The notes under the pieces were generated by a model. The model was not told where the DNA came from. It made no database searches and was given only the letters and a program-made list of their open reading frames with translations. Shown piece by piece: positions 21,975-32,640 of a DNA stretch of 64,000 nucleotides. Origin of the DNA: Neoscytalidium dimidiatum (Eukaryota; Ascomycota; Dothideomycetes; Botryosphaeriales; Botryosphaeriaceae); the NCBI GenBank assembly GCA_037367355.1, contig CM074699.1, positions 3,100,001-3,164,000 of the forward strand, in the 5' to 3' direction. How positions within the stretch are numbered: position 1 is the stretch's first letter; every line of letters begins with the position of its first letter. Both the position numbers and the translations under genes were made by a program.

Positions 21975-23257
21975 ATTAAAGGACAAACGTAGTTGAATTA
22001 GTCAACAATTACTACGCCATCAGACTCTTTATAGCAAGTACTTAGTCCTTAGATATTCCCAAAATCCCCAACATCGATATATGCGGTGAAGCGAGAGCCC
22101 TCACACCGCGTGTTTCACTGCTCTGACCCTTCTTAACGGCGATTTCGCAGGAAGGGCTGGAGGAACTTTAATGGGAGGGTGAAATTTAGGAAGCGTATCG
22201 TCGGGGAAGTCAAGCTTGCGGTCATGTTTGCGCTATCATTTGCGTTTGCCGGGAATGCGGTAATCAGCTACGAAGGATGATAATCCACTATATTTGCGGG
22301 AGCCAAATAGTCGAAAAGGCCAAATATGGCGGTGTAGGTGTTGACGTCCGCAAATTGAATAGGTCACTCGTCGATTTGGCGCTAAATTCAAATAGCAGAA
22401 CGCGCGTCCTCCTAACTGGCTGGGGTATGGCTTCGGATCTGCGTCTCCTCTCTGCTTAGGCAATGATCGCCTGAGTGGCGTAAAAGGAGAGAGAGGTGAT
22501 TCCAGCAGAAGCCCATAAGAAGACGTGGCCTCGATTTAAAGAAAGTTGTGCCAGTAAGAACGCGGGGGAGCACGTGATGGCTCAACAGAAGAGGGAAACA
22601 ACAGCCGTGCAGATTGTGTGAATAGTGCAGCTGGAAATCGCCCAGGGCATAGAGCAATGCGACATGTTGGAATAATTTATAAAGCTTCTTGATAACAAGG
22701 CCTTGCCGAGGAAAAAAAAATTGTGCGGCCGACATCGACCCAAAAAGGCTAAGGAAATAATTCCAAAGAGTTCGATTGCCGGGTTTGGAGTTGTCTCAGC
22801 TGGAAGCGTTAGATTTCGGGGAAAACTAGCTGAATATGGCCATCTCAGCTGCGCCCCAGCAGCGGCGCCCGGCCGCCACGCCCGATCATCATCTCACTAT
22901 AATCCTCCGAGCTGAAAGGCAGAGTCAATGCCCAGCCGGAGTCTCCGCCAAGATGACCTTTTATGTATTTCCGTCCGCGAGCTCGATCTGTGAAGGCCGT
23001 TCGAGACTACTTTGCCACGTCTTACAGGGCTCGAGGCGCCGCCACACTTGCTCGACGGCTGATCTAGCACCAGTGCTCTAGCAATTTTCATCCTGAACAC
23101 TTCATATGGCGCATATGGTGGCGCTTCGAGACTGTTGAGAGACCGATCTTCTAAGAAATGGGATGATAATACAAATACTTTTCAAAGCCAGATACTTCCT
23201 TTCTACAGCGCCAAACACACTCCAAACGCTGAGAACCTTCTGATAACAGTGAAAAGA
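21975..23257. other. Intergenic, no gene recognised
   Basis: Nothing recognisable. The 3' flank of the dead P450 and the promoter of the GLEYA-like gene lie here; short frames on both strands show no family features. Confidence 0.5.
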
Positions 23258-24728
23258 ATGCGTACCTCTCCTCTATTTCTCCTCCCACTCGCAGTCTCGG
23301 CATTGCCCCCGGCTAAGAAGGACTTGACATCCGTCGCTAAGAGCGTTTTCTGCGTACTTCACAACGATGTCATTACTGCTCTGAAGGCGCAAACAACGGC
23401 TACTAGCTACTGCAGTAGTTATCTCTCGATCAGCACCAAGACCTTGTACGCCATAGCCTTCTGAAATCAGCAGGCTGCGTTTGCTTACAATGGCGAAGTT
23501 CCACGACTTCTACAGTCACTCCTACAAGCGTCCACGTAACGACCACCGCGACCGTCACCGGAGATCCGTATACTACCACCTCGATAGCCACAGAAACCAC
23601 GGTATGACATACCTACCATCTTCTATAATTTAACAATGTAATTGACTGTCAATGTACAGACCACCGATCTTCATGTTCCCGAGACCGTCACTGAGGTGAG
23701 CACTTCCAAATCGAACGGTGAAAGTAGTGACTAAACTCCCGACAGACGGACACGACGACAGTGACTCTCACCACATCTACTGTCACTCTCTCTTGCTTGA
23801 ACACTGCGTACACGGCTACTGCAGCCGGGGGAAATCAGAAGCGAGGCGCCGTGCAGAAGCCAACCTGCTTGCCGTCGAGCTGGGCGGCTTCCGCCATCTC
23901 CAGCGCCTGCTCCTGCTTGAGTATTCCTACCCCGTCAACTACCACCACCCACACAGTCACTCTGGTGCCCGGGACTGTGACCGATACCACGACCCAGACT
24001 CTGATCCCAACTTTGACGAGGTAAGCGACGGATGTCAGTGCGTATATACATTGGAGGAGACTACTAACTTCAAAAGCACCGTCACGACCACAGAGATTTC
24101 AACGAACACCGTTACAGATTACACGACTACTACGACCACCACCACCGCAACAGTATATGCCACGGCAACGACAGTTTCTGCAAGTGGCCTCACGTTCCGC
24201 AAATACACACACGATTATGATGCAGACTCGGATGACAGCGGTTTTACCCCTTCATACTTCAAGACAGCCTCTGTCGACTTTAGCGGCTCTCTTCAGAACG
24301 TGGACTTCTCGACGCCGAATTGGCCGTCCGGCTCAACATATCTTACACTCGACGGTCACTATTTTGACTCATCCCAAGCCGCCGTTCTCATGCAAGGTTT
24401 CTTCGTCGCGCAGGCCACGGGCACGTACACCATCTCGACATCAGCCAGCTACATTGACAACTATGGCTATCTTTGGACTGGAGATGCTGCTTACACCTGG
24501 TCAGACGGCACCACAGCATACGAAGCCACTAGGACAGGCGCTGGCTACTATGGAGGGAGTACTTCCATCACGATGAACGCTGGCGATGCTCTCCCTATGA
24601 CTTGGCTCTGGGCGAATGGCGGCGGAGTCGGTCAGTCTCACTTCGTCATCACTCCCCCAAGCGGAGCATCGACCACCGACACCACGGGCTACTTTGCGCC
24701 AGCGTGCAGTTCTTCTGTCTTTGTATAG
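23258..24728 (+). CDS. Secreted Thr-rich protein with a GLEYA/PA14-like adhesin domain
   Basis: Predicted surface or secreted glycoprotein of 417 residues. Exons 23258-23445, 23499-23601, 23660-23695, 23746-24020 and 24077-24728 join in frame. The N-terminus MRTSPLFLLPLAVSALPPAK is a signal peptide ending at a likely Kex-type or Ala site. Residues of about 60-200 form a Thr/Ser/Val-rich stalk (TTT, VTLTTSTVTL), probably O-glycosylated, with a Cys-containing segment (CLPSSWAASAISSACSCL). The C-terminal beta-domain includes ALLMQGFF-like (AVLMQGFFVAQATGTYTIS) and DNYGYLWTGDAAYTW, the GLEYA signature region that binds sugars in fungal adhesins. No GPI signal or transmembrane end is visible; it ends in CSSSVFV. 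Role in adhesion is inferred. Confidence 0.75.
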
Positions 24729-25324
24729 AGCACTTCTGTCATCACCAATGAAGCCTTTCAAGGACCCCCGGCCATATACGTCGGTCAAGTAGAACACGCA
24801 ATGAGTAGGTTCTATGAAGAAAAAGTATATTTGAAAATATATAAGCTACTCAGTCCTTACGTATGAGTTGTCTTCCTTAAATTGAATCTAAATGCGCGTT
24901 GTCTCATTGGACCTGTGAAAGGTGCGTAAGCTTTATACGCGTCACAGATGGATCGGCGTTTGGACGAATGGACGCCTTCGTTTACGTCGATCACTTGCTA
25001 TATGGCTCGGTCAAAGCTATGACTTTCTGCAGTACGGCAGGTAATGCGAACCAATCACAGCCCCGGTTTTGCTTTTGCGACATCACTAGTGCACGGATAT
25101 GATTGTTTGTGGGCTCGCAACGGCTACTCGACCGAGGATGACTGCGCGGCTAAGAACACAACACAGGAACATCGTCGTCACGGCTTGCCGTACGTATTTA
25201 TTACGGGGAATTCAAGGTGAAAGGGGAACGGCACATAGTCGTTTGGAAATCTTAAACATATAACACTACGCTAGAATAGCTTGTCGATTCTTTGCCCAGA
25301 GCTTCTTTCTTTGATCCTTCAGCC
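24729..25324. other. Intergenic, promoter of the intradiol dioxygenase
   Basis: No gene is recognised. The sequence CATATAACAC about 65 nt before the next start codon may serve as a TATA-like element. Confidence 0.5.
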
Positions 25325-26398
25325 ATGAAAATCTTCGCAATCACATCCGCTGCACTTTTCATCGCAGCTCAAGTTACTGCCCATCCCGGTGGCCACGTAA
25401 TTCCGAAGGCTGAACTAGCCCGCCGCTCCAACCTTTCGAAGCGCTGTGCAAGCGCTGCAGCCACTGGTCTGAACGAGAGGAGATATAGCAAACGCTCGAA
25501 GGCCAAGCGCGATGTCGAGGCACGCTCCGGAAACACTACTTATCAGATCACGACTGAGGCTCCGTATTACGACGTCATCCAAAATGACACCTGCGTCCTG
25601 ACCCCAGAGGTCACTGAGGGCCCTTACGTTTGGCCGAGGTGAGGAAAGCGAAGGCTGTCAATCGCCCGTGTTCTCGCTGACTCCTTTAGATCCCAAACAC
25701 TTCGCCAAGATATGACTGAAAATCAGGTTCGCGTTCCACTGTGGCTGGATATTGGCGTTATCGACATGGCTACTTGCGAACCGCTGCCCAACGCTTTGAT
25801 TTCATTCTGGCACTGCAACGCCACCGGCAGCTACTCGAGCTTCACCGGCCCAACACCGGGTTCCCAATCCTCCTTGAGCAGCTGAATATCACCAACTTCA
25901 CCATTGGCGAGACGGACTTGCACACTGATGCTACAACCTGGTTGCGCGGAATGTGGCCGACGAACGATCAAGGGATGATGGAGATGAAGACTATATTTCC
26001 CGGTTTCTACGTAGAGCGCGCCATTCACATTCATGTCCAAGGTCTGTGACATCATGATCATGGATAAAAGTAGTATATGGCTAATCTTTCCTTGCGCCGC
26101 AGTCTACACTGACTGGACTTTGCATTCCAACGGCACGGTCTCCTCCGGCAACATAGTCTCGACGGGTCAACTTTACTTCGAGGAAGAGCTGGAGCAACAG
26201 ATCATGGCTCTTGAGCCCTATGCCAGCCATACTCAAATCAATCGCACCACCAATACCGATGACTCCGTGTTTGACCAGGATACGGAGGGAGGATACAATC
26301 CGGTGGTCAGTGTCGTGGCAATGGATGGCGAGAATGTTGAGAACGGAATGGTTGGGTATATTACTATTGGTGTAGATACTACTGCCATTGAGAACTAA
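25325..26398 (+). CDS. Secreted intradiol ring-cleavage dioxygenase-like protein, one apparent frameshift
   Basis: Extracellular member of the Fe(III) intradiol dioxygenase family (protocatechuate/catechol dioxygenase fold). Exons: 25325-25638, 25690-26041 and 26103-26398. A signal peptide (MKIFAITSAALFIAAQVTAH) is followed by a Lys/Arg-rich propeptide, then TEGPYVWPR with a ligand Tyr, VPLWLDIGVIDM, PLPNALISFWHC, DLHTDATTWLRGMW and FPGFYVERAIHIHVQ with the His-x-His ligands. The reading frame changes inside exon 2, near 25840-25850: the upstream frame reaches a stop at about 25884, while the conserved sequence continues as PNTGFPILLEQLNITNF in the next frame. No intron can explain this. Either one base is missing in the sequence or the gene is recently broken; all catalytic residues are present. 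Confidence 0.75.
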
Positions 26399-27085
26399 GG
26401 CAGTAAGGAGACTTTTGGAAGTTATTCGTGATACGCTAAAGTTTGCTACGTGAAAAACGGATATTCCCCGTTTACTCGGTCATTTACGGATTACATATTG
26501 TGATATTTCTCCTTAGTGGGAGGCATGTTCCAAAATATTTGAATTAAGACATCGCCGCGTTGTGTGATTGTCCGATTGATTTGAGCTTACGATCGTATCC
26601 GAATCTGGTAACAGATTGCAGCGCAGCAGAGCAGCAACTCACATCACCCCTTTCTATACATGCAGTAGTTACTTAGGAACCTCCTTCACCACCTTAAGTA
26701 CTAAAGAGTAGAACGGATTTGTTTGCCAGTGAACTATTAGATAAACCTTTGCCGGAGTTAGTACTACTGAATGATAGAAGCAAAACATGTGGTATATGTA
26801 GCTATTCATAATTAATTATCTAAATAGTTATATAATATATAAGCAATGACTTCTTAGTACAACATTATAACTATGAAACTTAGTAATATCGGCATGAGTA
26901 CAATGATAGAATATAACTACTAAGTTATTATCAAAGTCAAGGATGGGGCGGCTTGACTTTCCCCCTTAGTAGGCTCGACATTTATCTTAATTTAGTGCTT
27001 CATACGCTGCTTCTTCGGCTGCGCCGTAATACATCATCTGGTCTCTCCATATCCTACCTCGCCGAAGCCAAGACGGTATCTCAAC
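26399..27085. other. AT-rich intergenic region
   Basis: No gene is recognised. Bases from about 26690 to 26940 are strongly AT-rich with many TA steps, unlike neighbouring coding DNA, and separate the dioxygenase from the thioesterase. Confidence 0.55.
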
Positions 27086-27556
27086 ATGAGCGCAAACCAA
27101 CCGGATCTCGGCACCATCGGCACGGCGATCCTGGTCGTCTCCTCGGCAGACCTCGCATCCACAGCTGTTGCCGAGAACGCCGACTCGGGCAGCGTCGAGC
27201 TCCCCGCCGTTCTCTCGACGCCGCGCATGATCGCGCTCTTGGAGCTTGCGGCGGCCAAGGTCCTACAGCCGTTCCTCGCGCCTAACCAGGTCTCCGTCGG
27301 CGCGCACATCGAGGTCACGCATAGTGCACCCACGCCGCTAGGTGCCACCGTCACAGCCAAGGCGACGTTCAGGGGCGTCGAGGGCAAGCTGTTCGTCTTT
27401 GACGTTGTGGCTCAGGATGCGGCGGGAGAGACGGGAAGGGGCACGCACAAACGCGCAGTCGTGGAAGTGGACAGGTTGAAGAGGGGGGTGGAGATTAGAG
27501 CGGAGAAGATCAAGAAGGCCGAGGACGGGGGCCAGGAAGTTTTGGACTGGAGATGA
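27086..27556 (+). CDS. Hotdog-fold thioesterase (fluoroacetyl-CoA thioesterase FlK-like)
   Basis: Intronless gene of 156 residues, cytosolic by appearance. The core VLSTPRMIALLELAAAKVLQ, SVGAHIEVTHSAPTPLGATV and AQDAAGETGRGTHKRAVVEV matches the FlK-like thioesterase family: the helix with a Thr/Pro entry, the Glu-x-x-His strand and the final G-x-H-x-R motif. Such proteins hydrolyse small acyl-CoA or acyl-carrier thioesters. It is convergent with the P450 (127 nt between stops). In a biosynthetic setting it might act as a discrete editing thioesterase, but a housekeeping detoxifying role is as likely. Confidence 0.78.
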   Translation: MSANQPDLGTIGTAILVVSSADLASTAVAENADSGSVELPAVLSTPRMIALLELAAAKVLQPFLAPNQVSVGAHIEVTHSAPTPLGATVTAKATFRGVEGKLFVFDVVAQDAAGETGRGTHKRAVVEVDRLKRGVEIRAEKIKKAEDGGQEVLDWR

Positions 27557-27683
27557 TTTGACATGGCTATGAAGGTCAATTTTACCCCTGGGTAGAAGAG
27601 AAGATGTCCACCAATTAAAACATGAAGAATCGAAACCAAGCTGTGACGGTCTGCCTGGTTTACTCGGTATCAAACTTTTTGCG

Positions 27684-29494
27684 TCAATCTTTCCTATGCG
27701 AAAACCGCAAAAATGGCCCGTTCTTGCTAGAGGTAACGTGCTCCCTCAGCTCGAACTCTTTCTCTTCCGGCCCAACTCTCTCTAGATCGAACGTCGCAAG
27801 TACGGTAGCGACAACAAGCTGGATCTCGTACAGCGCCAGGCCCTTACCAACGCAGCTCCGAGGCCCGATGGAGAAGGGGTTCAGCGCGGCCTGCGCGCCC
27901 GGAGCCATGTCGCTCAGCCAGCGGTCGGGGATGTACTCGAACGGGCGCGGGTAGAGATGAGGGTCGTGATGTAGGGTGTAGATGGCAGTGCCCACATTGT
28001 AGCCCTCCGGAATGAAGAGGCCATCTACCTCGATGCCGCTTCCTTGGACCTCGCGCCACAGCACGCTACCCACGGGCGGGGACAGCCGCATTGCCTCGTC
28101 GATGCATGCACGGAGGTAGCGGCACGAAGTGAGCAAGCTGCCTGGGCGAACGTCGTCACCGCTAGCGAATTTCGAGCGGACTTCCTTGTAGGCTTTGGCC
28201 AGTGCGTCTGGGTTATTGCTGAGGTAGAAGAATGTTGATGCCATTGCGGTGGATGAGGTGTCCGTGCCTACCCCACAGTCAATATCAGCGCCATGCAACG
28301 ACAGAAGGGAGCACCGCCGGATTGGACCATGTCCTACAGTGAGCTCAGGGGATAAATCACTCACCAGCAACGACTAGCGTCGTGCTTTCGGCCGCAATCT
28401 GATTTGCGCTCAATGTTGACTGTGTCTCCGGATCTTTCATATTGGCAAGCAAGGAGAACAGATCGTCCGTGTCTGTGGGCTTCTTTTTTCTATCCCGAAG
28501 TAGTGTGCCGACAAACTTGAGAAACGAGTTTCGCGCTAGGATGGACCTTGGGAAAAGCCTTCGGTCAAGTCGAGCAAACCGGAGTTCCAAGGCCTGCATT
28601 AACACGCTCACACGGACATTTGACTCGTGGATATCATTAACCACGTGCCGGAACGTCTCATCAGTCAACGCGTTGTAGTTCAACCCAAAGATCAGCGAGG
28701 CCATAATATCGAACGTCAGATAGTTGCCTATCACCCTGATGTCAGACTCGACTTATAAAGAATGATGGTGAGATGTCCTACACCAATCTGCCATATTGCG
28801 AATAGAGGACCATTGACCATCTTCTTTCGTCGGTCCGATCTGGTTGCACATTGTCTTGATAAGCTCGACGAGCTTTGGCTCGAACCGTCTAAGGGAGGCA
28901 TCTGAGAGGCCTTGGGCGAGGATTCTTCTTCTCCGGCCGTGTTCTTTCTTGTCTTTCAATGTAAGAGTGTTCGGTGCTTTGTGAATTAGTGCGTCGTACG
29001 TGACTGCTTTTTTCATCGGAGCTCCATGGCCATAGACGGCTAAGAGATATCAGTACTTGCTCACTTAGAGGGTAATATTGATATACTTTTGAGAGCCGTC
29101 ACACTGTTGATCATGATACGATCTGGCGCATATCGGACAACTGGGCGTTTAGCGTTGTCAGTAGTTGCGTTTACGATTGCAGAGCTAGGGAAACTTATCA
29201 TAATGTTCATGGCATTTCCACATGTCTACATGGATGTCTCCGGTCCAGGCATGGTAGGCGGCGTAGAAATTTGTCACCTTTGCCAGGAAAGGCCCAGGAT
29301 AGCGTGCAAATGGGTGAAACACAAGCCGATAGATTGAAATTATCAAAACCTATATTAAATCGTCAATACAATCATATCTAGATTGTAGAAGAGTTGCATA
29401 CATAAGCAAGGGCAGAGCCGAGAAATGAAATGGCAACGAATTTTGCCCAGGCCATGCCGGCCTCTGGCAGGGATAGCAAGACTTCCGGACTCAT
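27684..29494 (-). CDS. Cytochrome P450 monooxygenase
   Basis: Membrane-anchored class II P450 of about 500 residues. Exon 1 is 29402-29494, an N-terminal anchor starting MSPEVLL with a hydrophobic helix ([13 protein letters not shown]). Then come 29350-29401 (intron), [14 protein letters not shown], exons 29087-29140 ([13 protein letters not shown]), 28784-29039 ([19 protein letters not shown]), 28365-28735 and 27684-28267. The I-helix GTDTSSTAM, Exx[13 protein letters not shown] and haem loop [11 protein letters not shown] with its Cys are intact. One junction, between the exon ending near 29195 and the one starting at 29140, is out of phase by one base with a TAG at 29185-29187, so a lesion, an odd donor or a sequence error lies there. 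It lies downstream of the NRPS on the same strand and could oxidise the peptide. Confidence 0.8.
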
Positions 29495-30238
29495 GCCTCA
29501 GAAGCTTCAACCTGCTGGTCACTTTTTTCTGGGCTGGATAGATGGATGGTTCACATAGATAAAAAGAACTCCAACAATAGAGCAAATCATCGAACGAGAA
29601 TCGTGTGTAGCAGATGCGTAGTAATACGAGGTGGCTTACTATCCGATGTTACTCTCCGTGCGGACAAGGGCATGCGCGAGTAATGTAAGCCAGACCAAAG
29701 TAAACAGCCTGCGCACTATATACATCTATCGGATCAGAAACACTCTGTTACAGAAACCATTTCAGAGCCAATCTGACTCTTAATTTTTACCTGTTTAAGT
29801 CTACCAAGATTAGCCTTAGACCATTTCTCCCGTAGATCTAATTGCTCCAGATTCCTCTCGCTCTCCTCCATTGCCTCTTCATAGAGCCATTAATTTCTTG
29901 ATATACTGCAGTTCATGAAGATTGTACATCATCGAATCACGAAAATATGGAAGACCCAGATGGTGAGAAAATCTCAAGCAGATATTTCACAGCAATTCTA
30001 CCGAAGGTTAACGACTCTGTCGTGGCTTTTATGCAGCCTTGTTCGCACGCAATACATTTACTCGGCCGGTGCAACATGGGTCTCAAGAAAATTGGTGGAA
30101 TTGCTTCAGCCTCGAGAAATCATACAGAGATTCTCCGATAATAAGAATTCTTTTCTTAAAAAAAAAATAAAATACTACTAAAGGCAGCTCAGAAAACATT
30201 CACACATGGAGAAAGCGACGCAGGTACCCTATCAGTAC
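29495..30238. other. Intergenic, promoter of the P450 and 3' flank of the 2OG dioxygenase
   Basis: No gene is recognised. One frame at 29947-30141 is open but has no family resemblance. A poly-A tract lies at about 30159-30168. Confidence 0.5.
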
Positions 30239-31356
30239 CTAGTACAAAACGTTGGTTCTACGGTTCTGGAACTCAAGCGCCGTTATATTATCATACGCCG
30301 CAGGCCGCTTTTCGCTGACAAAATGGTCCATCGCCCCCACGGACGCGTTGCGATCAGCCTTGAGGAAGAAGGCGATAGAGCGTCTGGACGGGAGAACCTC
30401 GTCATGGCGATCTTTCAAGTGTGGCGGCGACGTGACTTGGTGGAGGGTCGCCTTCAGTACGCCATTGGTCAGCCTCTCGAGCGTGTCGCCGATGTTGATG
30501 ATGAACTCGGTGTCCGAGGTCTTCTTCACGGGGACGAAGACGGTTCCGGGCTTGCTCTTGTCGTGGATTTCAAGCCCGCCGTGGTTGTCCTGAATGAGCA
30601 GCGTGACGACACCAAAGTCCGTGTGCGGCCAGATACGGCGGGTGTTGCCAGCCTCGAGCTTGGAGACGGGGACGGAGGGATAGTGGTTCATGCGGAGCTC
30701 GCTCGCGTCCTTCTGGAACTTTCCCACGAGGTAGCCCTTGGGACAGTTCGTCGCGATCTCGAGAGCTTCCATCAGCTCTAGCGAGATTTCCCGGCCTTTT
30801 TGGAAGTAGGTCTCTATCCAAGCCCGGAAGCCAGGGATAACTTCTTCCGATGGCCACCGGTTAGGGTACTCCTCGTCCATTGGAGGTCCTACATCGAGAT
30901 GTTCCTAGGCAGTTGATATTAGCTTCGATATCCGCAAAAGTATTCCGTGAGCGAATGCACATACCCTTGCGTCTTCTAACTCTCCGTGCTCGACTTTCCG
31001 CAGGTTGGTGACACCATTCTGATTCAATGTCCCTGTCTTCTCGCCGTTCACTCTGGTCCAGCCACGCTGCGGGTTTGGAGTGGGCGGGTTGGCGACCTTG
31101 TTCTTCTCTTCCTCTGGAAGAGAGAAAAATTTGCGGTTCTACGAAAGTCAGGTGTTGACGTTAAGAGGGGCTCGAGGAATTTCCGTACCCATTCGAAGAG
31201 CTGATCAAAGTCTTCTTTCGTAAAACCGTGATTGATAATCTTCACGAAGCCCTCCTTGGACCAGCCGTCAAAAAGGCCCCGGGCGAATTCTTTCCGCTCG
31301 GCGTCGGTCCCATTGTGGAACTTGGCAAAGTCCAGGGTCCGGATTTCGATGGCCAT
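30239..31356 (-). CDS. 2-oxoglutarate/Fe(II)-dependent dioxygenase (isopenicillin N synthase-like)
   Basis: Non-haem iron oxygenase of 335 residues that would couple 2-oxoglutarate decarboxylation to hydroxylation, desaturation or ring closure. Exons 31189-31356, 30965-31138 and 30239-30904 join in frame; introns of 50 and 60 nt. The start is the ATG of MAIEIRTLDF; an in-frame upstream extension lacks homology. The DIOX_N region contains GFVKIINHGF and RGWTRVNGEKTG. The 2OG-Fe core has WPHTDFGVVTLL (His-x-Asp), a distal His in KATLHQVTSP and the RRSIAFF Arg-x-Ser that holds 2-oxoglutarate. It is the first gene after the NRPS and is read in the same direction (1.3 kb apart), so it is the best candidate tailoring enzyme, for example beta-hydroxylation of a residue. 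Confidence 0.88.
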
Positions 31357-32640
31357 GGTATATTCAGTAGTCTCCACAAGTCCAGTAGAAAGCAGACGTG
31401 CCAAATGCGAGGGCCCGAACAAGCGTTTGCAACGGAAACTTTAAGAAGTCAACGAGTACACCTTGTTAACGAAAAAGGTGCATCGGCAACGTTATCTGCC
31501 TCAGAGGTTATCAGATACGCATCGTCGCTGACAGTAAGTAGATGGCTCCGGTGGGATTGAATCGCAAGCCACAAAATGGGGAAATCGCGAGGATAGTAAG
31601 CCTGGTATCCGTCGCGTCAGGACAATGTCAGGAGACCTTCTCGAGAATCCTGATAAGACAGATCAGTCAGATCCGTAATTGATTTCCATGTCTGGGAACG
31701 ATTCACAGAGATTGCGAGTTCCTTGCACGTGGCGGGCATTGCGGTGATGGGTTCGACAGGCTGTCAATTGTATTAGTAAGTGCAACGCGTGGAATTTTCC
31801 CGCTTGCCGCTCCTCCGAGCTAAAGTTGATACTTGGCCCAGAGGCCCTTCAAATGTATGACAAGCACAATTATCCACCCAGCGGCACTTGCCGCCTGATC
31901 CTACCCGCAACCATTAAGGTTTGAACATGAGGCTTAATTCTGCTTATGGACTACTATTGCTACTGTCGTGATTAACATTAACCCCTATTCTCTCTCCGAA
32001 TCACGACATTCCACAGTCGCTTTCCAGCGAGAAGCGTTCGATGCCATATTTTTCTTTGTAGCCCTACATATGTTCCTGCATCGGCGAAGGTGGCCGCTGT
32101 TGAAATTGAAAACCATCGGCAGATGAACAGCCAAGATGGGGAAGTGGAAAAGAGTCAGCGTGGCATGTCCTATTTGTAGATACACTCCGCATGGTCCGTT
32201 TAGAAGGGAAGTCTGTGGGATTTATGTCGTAGAGAAAAAGAGCCATCGTAGAGTCTGGAATTTTCGAGAACAGCCATGCCATGCGCTCACCAACAAGGAC
32301 AAAATTTCCTTAGGTAGCTAAATCATGACAACTGGATAGAAGCGTCAACTGCGTTCTATAACAATTATCTTCTATTCTACAACGCGTATCTAACCGGTCC
32401 ATAACAAAATAAACTCTACGGGTCTACACGAGATAGTACAGTAGGCAGAACAGATATCACAAAAGGTGAACAAACAAATCAGCCAAACAACTCAAACCCA
32501 GCTCAAGCGAGCCAGACAAAAAAAAAAGGTTGACCACAGATTCAAGCCCCACGCGCCAAACTCCCAAAATCACCCTACCCAAAGAAGAAAAAATCTCAAT
32601 CTAAAGAACCACCTACCCCGTCAAACCATCCCCTCCTCTC
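31357..32640. other. Intergenic between NRPS stop and the 2OG dioxygenase
   Basis: About 1.3 kb with the NRPS 3' flank (AT-rich, with A-rich tracts near 32520 and 32590) and the dioxygenase promoter. No gene or known element was recognised. Confidence 0.5.

Noticed and set aside
29947..30141. 64-codon plus-strand frame between the P450 and the 2OG dioxygenase
   Set aside because: Lacks family resemblance; AT-rich context and a downstream poly-A tract suggest chance.
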